Assembly: GCA_013397845.1 (NCBI GenBank)
Contig: VZTG01003225.1
Coordinates: 975,538 to 1,039,537, forward strand
Direction: 5' to 3'
DNA from: Melanocharis versteri
Taxonomy: Eukaryota > Chordata > Aves > Passeriformes > Melanocharitidae
Length of the DNA: 64,000 nucleotides
Shown here piece by piece: positions 49,531 through 63,358 of this stretch. Position 1 is the stretch's first letter, and every line of letters starts with the position of its first letter. The notes under the pieces are model-generated. The model was given only the letters and a program-made list of their open reading frames with translations. It was not told the DNA's origin and ran no database searches. The translations under genes were made by a program, and so were the position numbers.

Positions 49531-52500
49531 GGAAATTCAATCAGTTTTAATCTGTTTTATTTTAAGATGAGCAATCATGAAACTAAGAAAAGGAAACATC
49601 CAGAATTCTACAGTAATCCTTAAATTCTGCACAAGTACACTGAGTTATACTTTAGACTGATCTGTCTGTGTAATGAATTTTCACTTCGGAGGCTTTTTCC
49701 TCTGATTGTGACCGAAGATTTGAAGAACTGTATCTTTTTTCTTTTAAGTTTAACATATTGTTTTTTTCATCAAGAAGTAATTCCTACTGGGAGAAATAAT
49801 TATTTTGGTTTTATGTCATAGAGCTTCATGTCTTCTGGTGCAAGATAAAATTATTTTAAATAACACTGTTATTAGTTTTAAAAACATGAGTAGAAAAGAA
49901 TCAAGGACAAAAAATGTAAAAGTTTTTAAAAAAATAAAGCAATTAAAAACCTCTTTAGAGTCCTTGCTTAAAATCTCATATATCTGCCTTCCACTGCTTG
50001 ATGGTGCCAAGACAAAATGTTAACTAATCTTGCAGTTTTTAATACTGGCTTTTTGGGGTTTGGTTCACGAGTCAATGACACCCCTCCTCTGGTTTCACAT
50101 ACTGATATCATCAGTGCCGTTGGCCCTAATGCAGCAAAGCACTTGTGTGTGTGTACAGATCCCATCCATAGAGGGTTGCTCTGCTGAATGGGGATCTGCT
50201 GGCATCACAAAATTAAATGGGTGAAAAAACCCTATAATCAAGGCTTTCATATATAACCAGAAAACTACCAGCTGTCCATGTAGACCTCTGCTTGCATTTT
50301 GCAGGATACTGTCCCAGCCAGCCTGCTTAAGCTGCTCTGGACTACGGGGATCCTTGCACCAATGAACTTTCCTGCCTTTGCTTCACATATTCATTCTCCC
50401 TCTCTCCCTTTCTCTTTGTCAGATGAATTTGGTGTTTTACAGGCTGCAGTCCCCATCCTGCTTTAATGCCTTCTGAAAGCTGCTTGTTGCAGGCTCAGGA
50501 TCATATCTAACTTGTTAGCAAGTATTATCTTTAATGCTCTTGCTCTCTTTTAGACCTGCTAATGAAGGCTGAAGTGTTTTACTTGATGTACATGGAAGGA
50601 TTTTTTTTTTTAATGCATTCTACTTGGGGAATAAGTCGAGAGTTTCTTATGAGCACATGCTCCAAGAAGAAAGCACATACACTCCATCTTTAGGGAATTG
50701 CTGGCTGTCTTAACACCTCTCCAACATGATTCATGCTAAAGCTCTTAGAAATATCAGTCTGTCCATGTGTCCAACTTCCACAGGCTGTGCAGAAGCAGCA
50801 GGAGTGGCCTATTGGTATGAATAATTTATGGCAGGGGGTAAAGCATTTTTACGTATTCATATGTTCACCCATTAAATGCAATTCAAAACCCACAGGAATG
50901 CACAGAATGTAGGGACTTCACCAAGCTCCAGGAGCCTTAAAGGAAAAGGAACTTATCTGCCAACACTGAAAAGAAAAATAACTTAGGAAAACTGTTTCTA
51001 ATGCAGCATTTCAAATGGAGGATCTTAAGACACTTAATATTTCTTAATTATTTTACTGCCATAGTGCTGACCATAAGATAGATGCCAAACTGACAGCACA
51101 GTTATTACCTGAATGCTGGAGTTCAGCTTTACAGATGGATGTGCTTGCAGCATGCACTCATTAAAGAATACATTTCTAAACAGATTCAACTCTTCATATT
51201 ATTACAAGACTCCTGAAATAAAAGAGTTTATTATTCATTGATAAGATGCTTATAAAGCACAGGGTAATATTTTTTTCATTAATCCTTACCTTAACTTACA
51301 ATGGCATATTTTTACAGTAAAATAGGAACATGTCTTATTTTCAAATGTGTGCAATTTATTAAAACACTCAAATTCCATATTTAAATATGTTTCTGCTTTT
51401 TTGAGCTTGCAATTCGACTAATGGTGTTCAGCCGTCAGTAAATACTACATAAGTGATGGAAAAAGGAAAAATACTCTCTCACTATTCTTATGGGGCCTGT
51501 GACATGCTTCCAGGCAGATTGTGTTATATGGGGGAGGGTAGGTATTCATATGAAAAGCTTGGGTATTTTAAAAGCTTCTAGCCAGAGCTGAAGCACCAGG
51601 TAAACGAACCCCAAACTAACCACGAATTTAAGTGGTTCAGAGTTGACAGTCCTCATCAATCCACGGGGATGTGCACAATTGCTGTAGAACAAATCTTTGA
51701 GAAGCAGCACCTTGCTGGTATGGGCAGTGCCAGTGTTATCACTTGGCAAACGCTTCCAACAGAGCTGCAGCCTTGGTGGGAAGTCTGAGCAGCCCATAGC
51801 TAATATATTTTGGTTAGGCTGAGGGATGGCTCAGGCACAGAACAGTCTAACTGGCAGACAGGAGCTGTAAGAAGATGGAGTCTGCACAGTGTAGGTGAAA
51901 GCTACTGACAACTGGTCACAAAACTCTGATGCGTCATAACAGGGCAAGAAGAAAACACAGATGAATTTTCATGAGCTTGAAAAAAAGGAGTGTCATTGAC
52001 ACCAAACCAACCCCCTTGGCCAGATTTCAAACTCTGCTATAATTATGAGCATGTTAGAGACTTCCTTAAAAAGTAGTGTTTCAACTCTAGAAAGGGAGCC
52101 CTAACTCTGGAAAAACCAGAAATCTGTCCTAATTCTGAAAAAGCCATCTGAATACTTATTCCCAAGATCTCCAAAAAGTATCACATGGGGTAGAAATAAG
52201 GCGCAGAACATTTTGGTCCAGCTGCTTTATATTTGACAAAATCATAAGAACTCGCAACAGGAGTGGCCAAACAAATCACTGATGACGATGGAGGCAGGCC
52301 TGTAGAGCTCATGGGTGCAAAGCCAAGCACTGAGCAGTCAGAAAACTGATGGACTTTAATTTGCCCAATGTAATCTTCAAACACCTGATGACACATTTCT
52401 TTTGTTCCCTCCCATTGAACCCCCAGCATGTCCAGTGCTCAGAATGAGCAAGGTTCAATTGATGAATTTCCCCATTTTTCTGCGGAAATGTGATGGGGGT

Positions 52501-55500
52501 CCAATGTGAGAAAGTTGCCTACTTCTCTGAAATCGCTTATTTGTGCTCACTGAAGTTAAAAAGAAGTTTCTAAAACATTCTTCTGAGCCAGACATCAATG
52601 ATATCAAACCAGCAAGGTACCACAAACTTAAAGGCATCATGAAGAAGGTATTAGAATAGGAAAGCCTGAGGAACTATAACAGCAGTGAAGTTAGTATTAA
52701 AAAAAACACCCAATCAAACAACCAATCAAACAAAACTTTTTAAAATTATCTAAAAAAACAAAAGCCTACTTATTAAGTTTACATGCACTGCCAAATTTAC
52801 AGGTTTGTTGACAGTAAAGAAAGCCCAATTTACTTCTTTAATAGTCACACAAAATACGTTTACAGATAAAAAATAACATTTTGTGAACACTTGCTATATT
52901 AAAAAGTGGAAAAAAACATTTTTCATAAAACATGATTGATAATGTCAGTAATTTTTTTCAGATAATATTTTGGGTTTAAAAATAAATATAACTGGTTGAA
53001 AATTATTCCACAGCTTCTTGAAACCCATTAGCCTTGGCTGCCATTCCTAAAGGAACAAGAAAACTCGTGCATTTAGGGAAGTACAGACCAGTAGTTAAAT
53101 CTGGTACTTTGCTGGATTTATTACCATGAACAGAATGCCAATAGGAAGGATGCTACCACGTTATTTTCTGACTTTATCGAAAGCAATACACTGGAGAAGG
53201 CATGTGAAGGTAGGCAGCCCTTACTGCTGAAAGGGGAATATGCATCTTGGAAGATATGCTTTGCATCAGAAGAGCTTTAGGAATAAAAACTGCTTCCCTG
53301 AAGAGGTATTTCTGATTCTGGATCTTTTATTGTGATGGGTTTTTTTCCTCTATTGTGATGCTGAAATGGTTAACAGCAAACTTTTGAAATGAGATTTGAA
53401 AAGCTTGATGAAAGAGCCTGATGTTTTGCCGGATTTTTCTTTTCCTCTGCGGACAAAGGCCTTGAATGCTGAAGGCTGAAAAGCCTATTATCACCAGAAA
53501 GAAATGTAAGTAAACAAGGCATTACAATAATGAATTCTACAGTACACGAAGGCAAGAACCAGTTCTGTGCAGCAAGCAGTGAAAGATTTGGCTGTATCTT
53601 GGCAATTTTTCAAAAATGATAACAATAAGAGGTTTTGTCGCTTCAGACATGTAAATCAAAAGGATATTTCAGAACTAAAAATGATACTGAGAGTTTCTAA
53701 CCATTGACCCCAAACCAGCATTCAAAAATAGACATTAAAAATAAGAAGCTATAATCCTACAAGGCATGCACAATCAAACCTAAAGAGCTAAAAAGATTGA
53801 ATTTTTAAAGTCCATTTGAAATTAGGTTGGCAATAACTACCCTTATCCACAGGAGAAGGATTTCTGATATTCAAAGTTAAGATGTGATAAAAAGGAATAA
53901 TCCAAAAATTATACCAAGAGTATATTTCAAAACCTTTGAAATGGTCTGATATTCCCCAGTCTTGTTCCTAAATAAACAGCAAATACAGAGGCCATGCACA
54001 AAGGTAGTCTGGACTATAAGATGCAGAGCACTTTATTTGTAGGAAGCTAAAGAGTGCATAAGTGAAATGTGAAGATGGTGTAATTTGATATTTAGGCTCT
54101 TTATAATGTATTAACAAACTCTGCAAATGTGCCAAAAGCAAATAAAACCAGCAGCTTGGCCAAACTGGTGCAGTAGAGTTTTGGCAGAGCAGAAGGGATC
54201 CAGTTAAAACACATCTACTAGTAGAAGTTAAAGCTGCTTAAAACTCCCAAAGCAGAAGAGAGTGTCCGTGTATGTGACAAATGCCTTACAAACTCTGAAA
54301 GAATACAAAAAAGAAGGTAAAGTTTGCAACCTGTTAATGGTGAATTGAGCCTTTTGCACTGCCTGTCTCATCTGTGAGGGAGGGCAGGAGCCCTTGCTGC
54401 AGCAGCGAGGTGTAGCTTTTTAATGCCACTGACAGCAGAGCACTGCTGACTTATCTGGGGCATCCTATGGGAACGAGCAGTGTCGCTTCAAGACATGTAT
54501 CCAAACAGCATGCAGGATTGGACTAGGCACTTGTTCCTTTCCTTACCTAAGCCCTCCTTACATACTCATATGAAGAGAAGCAAACAAAGGAGCAAAAGAA
54601 AGCTTAAACAAAACACACACTTAGGTGAAATGCAATTCCACCGCAGATGGGGTGCAGGTTGAATTTAGGTATTGGAACCAACCTCACTGAGATCCACACA
54701 TCCATCTGGCAATGCCTGGGCCTGAAACACTGCAACTCCTTTTCTCTCACATCAAACTGGACAAGTGTGAGAGATTCACAGCCTTCCCTTTGGGATTTGC
54801 CCCTTGAGTAATTTGTCAGAGCCAGGCTCACAGAGAGGGAACACAGGAAGTTCAGGCAGCAAAACCTCTCAAATCTCAGTTCTTGCCTTTGTGTTCCTCT
54901 GCATCAACCTTCCCCACAAAGACAAAAGACTCCTCTTGACAAGCCTGATGCCTGAAAGGGCAGCACAGAAAAGGCAGAAGCCTCTGAAAGTGTTTTAGGG
55001 TAGGACCTAGGCCAGGAAGAGTAGCTGAGATGATTTGACTTGGGTGAAGATGACCTCTGGGGTACAGAGTCCTCTTGTATAGATGGTCATCAAAAGGTCA
55101 GCACCCAGGCTGCAACATGAAGAAGGCAATCCCAAACTAAGGATTTGGTCCATCAGAAAAGCTTTCCCTCTTGGACGGATCAGGCTGGGCTTGTATCCAG
55201 GCTTGGATCATCCCAGGCTACATGTATTTCTATGCAGCTCAGCAAATTCCAGTGCAAACATCGTCCAAAGCAGTGCCAGTCCAGGACCAGAAGTGAGAAT
55301 AACATGCCACAAACACAAAAATGTCCCCCCACGAGTTCAGAAATTTCTGTGTGGTTTTGGGTGGCAGAACATGGCATGGTCTTATACAGCTATGGGTACT
55401 TTTGAGTAGAGCAGAGAAGTCCAACAGGTTCTGAATCAGTATTTACTAATCCAGAGTCCCTAAAAGGACAAGATATTTCAGTAGCAGAAGCGCTTACAGA

Positions 55501-55503
55501 GAA

Positions 55504-55599
55504 AAACAAAGTAAAAAACCAAACAAACAAACCTCCAAACAAAACAAAACAGAACAAAAAACCAACAAAAAACCCAAAACAAAACCAAAAAAGAACAAC
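55504..55599. repeat. A/C-rich (AAAAC)-type low-complexity tract
   Basis: Nearly 100 bp of mixed CAAA, CAAAA and CCAAAA units. It is low complexity and possibly a decayed tail. Confidence 0.9.
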
Positions 55600-58165
55600 T
55601 ACAGAAGCCCTTGACCTCTTTAAGATCTACAGTAATCAAGTATATTTATAAGAATCATGACATTAGGAAACTGCGAGACCTTTGTTAAGGTTTCTACAAC
55701 TGGCCCAGAGTAGAGCTGAAACCTGTACTCTCCAGGGAAAGGTCCACTTTCCTAAAGGTCTGCCCTAGCTTCAATATGGAGCTGAACAACTGAAAAAGCA
55801 GCTCACAGCTTCAGTTAGCACCAAAATTAGAATCAAGACCAAAGATTTGGTTCATGGTTTGTCCCTGCTGGACCAGCTCTGCTAAAGGCAAGAAAAGTTA
55901 GTTTCAGTTAAAGCTCCAGCTCAGGATATATAAATAAAGTGTCAGAAACTATGATCTTTTTCAGTGATAAATAGTACACTTGGGGGTTTTTTTACTGATT
56001 CCGTTTTATAAATCATTTTAATGTACATGTGAGGTAATATTTTCATGCCAATTTGAGTTGCTTGGTGCTGACTACCATAAGATATATACACATCTAAGTA
56101 TACAAAAATGAGGACGAACAAAGAAGACAAATCAAATAGTATAAATGTTTGTACTGTGAAACAAAACTTGATTATTTGCTGAAATGTGTAATTAGACATT
56201 AATACTTCATAATTTGTGGAAACATTTATCTAAAAATACAAAAAAATTATACTTCTATTATTCTTACAGAGACCTAATCATATACTGCTTTCAGAGACAG
56301 AAATTGCTGCCATGAATGTGAAAACTCTTGTTTAAATAATGTGCAGGGCAAACAAAAATAACAACGTAATTTTCAACATAGACTTTTATTCAGAAGTAGT
56401 TGGTACTTAGTACACTTACTGGAAGCAATGGGATTACAAGTGATCATGCAACTTTCAGCAGTATAAGTTACTAAACTTTCTGCCTTATCAGCATATCTCA
56501 TGCATGTGGAAAATTTATCACTGTTATAATGAAAAAGTTGTTGCAATAGCCATTGGGCTGGTATATTTTTTTCTCAACATTAAATGGGTCCTCTAGAATT
56601 TTCTACTTTTCACATACATAATTATTTCCATATGGATTGAAGTGATTTTAGTAACTCATTGACAACATCAAAATACTTTACGTATCTAGAAGTTGAACCA
56701 GATATTGGTATTAAATTACTCCATTTGGATTAAAATATAGGTAGTGAACTATGGCTTCCAGACACATTCCACAATGTTCAGGCTGAGTAGGTCACAAAAC
56801 CATTAAAGTGTTATTGTAAAACTCAAGAAAGTCTGGGGGGTTGGGAATGGTGGTGGGGAATGGGACAAACCAGTGAGAACAACCAGGTCAACCTGGAAAA
56901 ATTCTCAAATTCCATAAGCCTTACAGACTTAGTGTATGTTATTTATCCAGAGAAGAAAATGTTATGCAGGAATGAGGAATAGCACAGCATGATATGAAGA
57001 GGAATTGCATGGCAGATCAATTTATTTTTTGTGAAAGGAAGGGAAGCTCTAAAAGGTTGTCATTGGACAATTTATCCTAATAGGAGATGTAGATTTTAGG
57101 CCATGTGCCAGCCTGGGCACCTGTGGAAGGTATTGGATGAGTTGCAGATAAGAAAGCATGACATATCTATATATTTCTCTTTTTTTGGTGGCTATAATTG
57201 TACCCTTTAATTTCCAGCCTAACAATGGACTCATGAAACAGAGAAACTTTGCTGAGCATTGTGTACAAATTAACAAATTAGAATGGATTTTTTTTTCACT
57301 ATAAGCTTGTACCTAGAGATATCTTCCCACTGTGAGGAGTGGGAAGCTTCTCTTTCCATTTTTCATTGGCCGGGGTCTTAAATTATACTGTTCATATATC
57401 CTGTTGGGGTACTGCTCCATGCAACTGCACCTGAGAAACCAAAACCCTATTAGACTGGGTGCTATGCAAACATCAGCTGAAAACACAAAAAGAGATTGAT
57501 CCTGGCGTAAGGAATAAGGCAGAAAGAGTATGCCTGAGGAGATGTAGCAATGTTAATAGATGTTTGCACATTTTATAAGACTTTCTTATAGAGTGTTTTA
57601 AAAAGTAAAGTCTATGTGCCGAAGTTAGATCAGAATAGCTGACAAGAAAAGAAAAATCAAATTGGAAAAAGGAATGAACCGGTGCAGGTAGGACTGACCA
57701 CAGATTGAAATCAGGCTGGTTTAGCTAATCCCAGAATGCACACCAATGCGTGTAGATCTAGTCTGCCTGGAAATACATCCATTTGCCTTATTTGCAACAA
57801 TGCAGCCTGTATTTATGTTTGTATAATAAGGTGTTAATGGCTAGATAATAAAGATCTACATGCCTTACAGCAGCAGTCCTCTGCAGTTGAAGGTCCTCAC
57901 CTTCAAGGAAAAGAGGTCCTCACTTCCTCATATCTTAAAAGTCTTGGAAAATACTTACGCCAAATTGACTAGCTGGCTATTACTGGATTTTATGTTCTTT
58001 ACAAAGAATTTTGGTGTTAGGCTTCTTTCATTTATAAAATTATGCTGCTTTTTACATATTTTATTCAGTATTTTTGTTACACAAATTGATTTACAGTGGT
58101 GTAGTTTTAATATTTTCAGTTAACTTCTTCTAAAACCAGTGCTTTGAAATGCTTTACTTTTCCAG

Positions 58166-58279
58166 GCTCTGTTTCCTGGAAAGCTGCCTGTGATTGCCAG
58201 TCAGGTCTTCCGTCCCTTTGAGAACGTATCTTCATTGTCTGACTCCTCCCATTCATCATCTGGTGTCTCAGATCTCTGA
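58166..58279 (+). other. Exon-like short frame, unassigned
   Basis: A T/C-rich tract ending tttacttttccag (AG at 58164-58165) precedes 37 codons and a TGA at 58277-58279. The peptide begins ALFPGKLPVIASQVFRPFEN and ends in a Ser-rich SDSSHSSSGVSDL. It reads like a C-terminal exon but I know no matching protein. No upstream exon or nearby poly-A signal supports it, and an open frame also runs on the opposite strand. It could be a terminal exon of an undescribed transcript, a gene relic or chance. Confidence 0.15.
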
Positions 58280-59584
58280 GATGGAAGGGTGGCAAGGGTG
58301 GTGCTACAACTTTCAGCATTACAGTATTGAAGGTGCCCCCCTGTAAAAACCAACTAACCACAGCAAAGGCCCTAGAACAAATCCTTGTACCCAGACAAGC
58401 TAGGAGAGCTGACCTTCTCCCTAAAGACTGGATGCTGCCAGCTTTCTGGATGGGGACCTTCAGTTCTGTATCCCCAGAGTATAACAAACACTGCTTTGCT
58501 CCCTCACCCTATTCCTTAGACTCACTGGAAAAAATCCCTGTGGACATTTTTACTCATATAATCAACTTATGGGTTAAACTCATCAAGGAATAAAGAATAG
58601 GTATCGTATCAACAATTCACTACTGCAGTAAATCACATTTGTCAAAATTAGAAACTTGTTAAATAGGGCCTTGATGATAATTGCTAAAGTTGAGTATTTA
58701 TGGTAAAGTGATACAGACTTAGTCATTAGAAAATCAAAATTCAGCATTTTGAAACTGCTGGTTTTCACTGACTATTGAAATTCAATATGCTATCACTGGA
58801 ATTATTTATTGATCTATTTAACAGTTTTACAGACCATTGCCATATACTTGTTAACCATCTTTTATGTTCAGTCCATCTTGTACTATGACACATTTCCTGG
58901 ATGAACTATGAGCAATAAATTCCGTGTTTGCTACGTGTTTTTGCAAAACTATAAAATCTATGGAGGCATCAAAAATAAAATTTAATAACACAGATGATGG
59001 CCAGACATTCCTTTCCCATTGAAAATCCTAAGAACCAACTTGCAGAGGAATCTAGATTAGCATTTCCCCCTGATTTCAGTAAAAGCTATGAATAAATCCT
59101 CAAAGTAACTTAGCCACTGAAATATCTTACTCATAGATGATTGCCATCTAATACCATCTCCTTTCCTGATTTAGGAACTTGTAGGAGCAGAGAGCACTTG
59201 TGGGAGAAGAGAGTGCTGCTTTGTCAGATACAATGGCAGTTCAGAGGAGAAGACAAGCCCCAAGAGCTTGGATTTGGGCACCTAACTCAGATCAGGTGTT
59301 CTCCTTCAGTAGGATCCCAAGGAATGAGACACACCCTGCAACTGTGCTCTGCTCCCGTTCACAGCACAAACTTCAATCAACATTTTCCATCCCCTGGGTC
59401 AGCTAAGGATGAAACTCTCCAGCTCTCCCACTGCTGCTGTTCACTCGATATAGTTAGCACAGGAACAAAGAGAGGCAGAACATATAGAATACTGTTAACT
59501 AACCTGAACAGAATATTCCTGCTCCAAGGCATATCTTTTAATTATTCATAATAGAATATCTCTAAGAAGAGACAATTGGAAAGT

Positions 59585-59722
59585 ACAGAATGACCAAATA
59601 ACTTGCCCATGGGGGATCTGGTAGAGCTGAATTTAAGCACGTTTTGTGGATCATAGAGAAGAAGAGTATGAATCTGGGTTCTTCATTTCCCTGACGGATG
59701 CTCTAACTACTCAACTGCTCTG
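59585..59722 (-). mobile_element. MIR-like SINE remnant
   Basis: The + strand shows ataacttgcccatggggga, ctggtagagctgaattt, then gaatctgggttcttc and ggatgctctaactac. This order corresponds to the reverse complement of the MIR/CORE consensus: acttgcccaaggtc, ggcagagc, gaacccagg, gctctaaccac. About 35 bp of extra sequence sits in the middle. The copy is old and diverged. Confidence 0.55.
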
Positions 59723-62700
59723 GACATATGCACACAGTCTCTCCCCAGCTCACTCCCTCTCCCTCCTTCTGTTTCATGCTTCGAGCCCACCCACTGACTG
59801 TCCTCCTGTTTCTTTGCACAGACTGAGATGTTGGCTTGGTGCTGGGCAGCAGTGATAGCAAACCATATGTAAGTTTCTATATGCTAAAGAATGGAAATAT
59901 TTCCTGGTTGAGTCTTGTCCTAACAGTTGTACCAATTTTGTCAACTACCATTCTGCTATTTTTAAAAGAATTGATAGAGTTTTCCCATTATATTTTTTGC
60001 ATATTTTAATAGAATCAATTAAAGACATAAAAAAGGGTTGAAATACAGAGATGCAACTGAAAATGTTTAGAAAATGAAGATTAAGTTTTACACTCTAATA
60101 CCCAAATTCATCTAAGACATACTTGGACTGGGACAATTAAATTGCACACTTTGTCTGACTTCAAAAAAAATTTTATGCAGTATCTCCATATGTATCTCTA
60201 TTTTTTTATTAAATTACAAGAATAGAGAAAAAAAAGAGTTTGCATGTAAAACTTACCCTTTTACCACATTTGCTAATGACATATAACACACCATCAGTAC
60301 TGGAGTTGCTTGGAATTGAAGAACAAGATCTTCAGATGTCTATAAAAGAGAGGTTAAGTATTTCAGCTTTAAATGTGGTACTAAAAGAGAAAATATTGCA
60401 GAAGAAAATGAGAGATGAGTCTTTGTTATCCATGTGGGTGGGTTTTCACCATCATCTGCTTTTCCTCAGTCCTGGTGCTCAGTGAGGACCAGGAAAGCAA
60501 GACTGGTGGCACTTGAATTCACTTGTTGGCCTTTATGTTGGGACAGTGCTTAGCAGCTGGGCCAGGCAAATCAGTCAGCTGGGCTACAGGCACAATAGCC
60601 CACCCTGAAATCTGAAGCAAGGACAGCCAAGTGCACACTGAGCTGTCCTTAAACTTGAAAGCACATGACCCTTTGTCACAGCCTCCAGGAAAGTATGGAT
60701 ATGAGCAGGTATATGATCTTTTACTTGCAACTCTGGACAATCTTTTGATAACCTTATGCAGGTGCCAAGACCTCACTGTTTTTCTGTCAGTACACCTAGC
60801 TACAAACTGACCAGAAATTAGTCTTCAGTATTTTAAGGGGATTAGTCCTAAGTATTTTAACAGCAAATCTTTTCCAATAACAAGAAAAAGCATTTAACCC
60901 TTTGATCAATAAATATTTTCAAACACTGCAAAAGCTAAACAAGAGAGCTCTAAAGGTTTGGGAATACTAAGCCCTGATTGATTAGAATTAAGCATTTATA
61001 ATGAAAGAACTGATTGCCTCATTCATGCCTCAGAGTCTTGCAGTATTTCACAAGGTATTTGAGGGATGCCAGTTTTAAATGAAAACACGACATTTTTAAT
61101 GCAAAATTCAACAGAATTGTTGCAGCTAAGAAGTCTGAACTAGCATAGTAGGCATTCTCCTTCTGCCATTTTATTAGTAAATCCATATTCTCTCTAGTGG
61201 GTCAGGTTTTGTTTTAATGCATTTGAATATTGTGGCACATCACAAACATTGTAAGGTGGGGCTTAACTGCTAGAATGGAAGTGTTGATTTTATGCCATGC
61301 CTTGTGATAAATGTGCCTTTGTGTAAAGCAGTAAAAATTGGTAGAGATGGGATACAAGCAGCAGTAAAAAGAAAAATGTTGAGACTCTTTTAAAATACAT
61401 CCTGCAGTTTAGCTATAAAGCTCCTTATTTTTAGAAAACCAGTAGAATTGTTCAGGCTCTGCCCCTGCAGTTTCAATAGCAGTCTAGTGCTTTAAAACCC
61501 TGACCTTGAAAAGAAAGCGTTTACATTGTAAATGTACTGGCAGTATGGAGACTATTCTATGACTGAGTATCCAACTGTGGCAAAAAGTTCAGAAGCAGGT
61601 TTTCTTTCTTCTGAAAGGCCTAATCCATGGGGCTTTTTTAGTGGTAAAAGCACTTGGCACTAATTGTGACTTAGTTCTAGCAGTGAACCTGTATAATTCT
61701 CAAATTTCACACAGCCAATTAATTCCCATGAATACCAGGAATCACAGACTTTGATAGGTGTTAATATACAGCATTTTTTGATGCTTAGATTTTCTGCAAA
61801 CATAGGGGACCTCTCAAAGCTGGCTCTTGTGTCTAAAACGAAGTGTGGTTTCATAGCTTGCGATCACACACGAGTTTATGATGACCAGAGTACTTAAAGG
61901 ATAAGCAGAAAACAATCTGTGGAGGTACCACAGGGATGAAGTGTGCCACTGGAGGGATGTGCAACCCCCCTGCTCTCGGGCTGCCTGCCAGAGGAAGAAG
62001 GATGCAGAAGAGACAATGCAGCGACCCCCTGCATTGGGTCCAATTCACAGAAAAGCCTTTGTAAAATGTCTCAACTTCAAGAATCTCCCTGAAAAAGACT
62101 CACTTGCCCCAGCTGCTCACAAAGTTTACAGGTTCTCAGCTCTGCTCTGAAGACCTTGGTCACAACCCTATGGTTTAGGCAGACTTCTCTCTTGCTTCTA
62201 GAGCACAGATTTACCATTTTTATTATGGACAAAAAATGAGTGCACCTCTCCAATCTTACAATTCTCATCCTTTAAAAACAGGTTGAGTGTTCTGAGCATT
62301 AATAAACAAATCTGTTAATTTGTACTAAAATTAAACTGGTTATTTAGAGAAATTTAACATCTGTTCTTTGACCTGAATAATCTTAAAACTACAGACTCTC
62401 TCAACTCTCCATGTAGTTAAAATTAATCAAAAACTTGTGCACAAGCTGTACTATATAAAAATAGATTGTAGTTAAGTTGCTAATTATTGTTTTATCTAAT
62501 TGTTGTCAATATACAGGTTCCAAATAGGATCAGGTCAGCAGTTAACTCTTAAGTGGAGCTACTTCAAGATGTAGCTGGTCACCATCTTCCTCTACAGCTG
62601 GTCTTCACCAAACAAGTCTCCTAGATACAACAGCTCTAGGAGGTAGGCTGGACATGTCGAGTCTCCAGTACTAGTATATTTTTTTTGCACAAGTCTCACT

Positions 62701-62795
62701 GGCTAAAGCTGACATTAATGACTGTAAAGTCTCTTCACGTCATTGTTTCCTCAACTCAACAACAAATTGAAAAAACCCTGCCAGGAAAACTGGGG

Positions 62796-63358
62796 TGTCT
62801 TGGCTTCAGTTGGGAGAGACTAAATTTCCTCCCTAGTAGCTGGTACTGTGCTTTGTTTTAGATTTAGGATTACAATAATATTGATATCACACTGATATTT
62901 TAGTTGTTAATGACCAGTGCTTAGACTAAGTCAAGGACTTCTCAACTATTCACACTGCCTGTCAGTGAGGAGGCTGCAGGTGCACAAGGAGCTGGGAGGG
63001 GACACAGACAGGACAGCTGACCCCAGTGGACCCAAGGCATATACCACATCATATGGCATCATACTGAACAAAAGCTGGGGGGGAATTGGCTGTGGGGTAG
63101 TGGCCACTGCTTGGGGACTGGCTGGGCATTGGTCAGAGAGTGGTGAGAAATTGCATTGTGCAAAGCTCATTTTGTATACCCTTTTATCATTATTGCTATT
63201 TTCCCTTGCCTTTCTGTCCTCTTAAACTGTCATTATCTCAGCCCACCCTTTCATTTCAAAAGTTTCACCCCTTTTCCAGTTCTCTCCCAGATTTCACTGG
63301 AGAGGAGTGAGAAAGCAGCTGTTTGGTGTTTAGCTGCCTGACAGGTTAAACTGCAACA
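62796..63358 (+). mobile_element. Avian endogenous retrovirus LTR, plus orientation
   Basis: This 563-bp element runs from tgtcttggcttcagttggga to aggttaaactgcaaca, with TG...CA ends. It shares its segment order with the minus-strand copy at 36904-37515. The block aggtgcacaaggagctggga, a gacagctgacccc block, an attatctcagccc block and the gagaggagtgagaaagcagc block near the 3' end all align. It is diverged from that copy, and its TATA and poly-A signal regions are decayed. I see no clear flanking duplication (ctgggg before, tgccgc after). If it is a 5' LTR, the internal region would start at 63359. Confidence 0.75.

Larger units (their letters stand above)
46323..62795. other. Intergenic, no gene seen
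   Basis: This is largely unique AT-rich sequence. Noted items are a possible conserved block near 49.4 kb, an A/C-rich tract at 55.5 kb, a coding-like short frame after an acceptor-like site at 58.17 kb and a MIR-like remnant at 59.6 kb. All other open frames are short and lack recognisable content. Confidence 0.65.

Noticed and set aside
59141..59551. 136-codon + frame
   Set aside because: There is no family resemblance, initiator context or neighbouring exon; it is likely chance.
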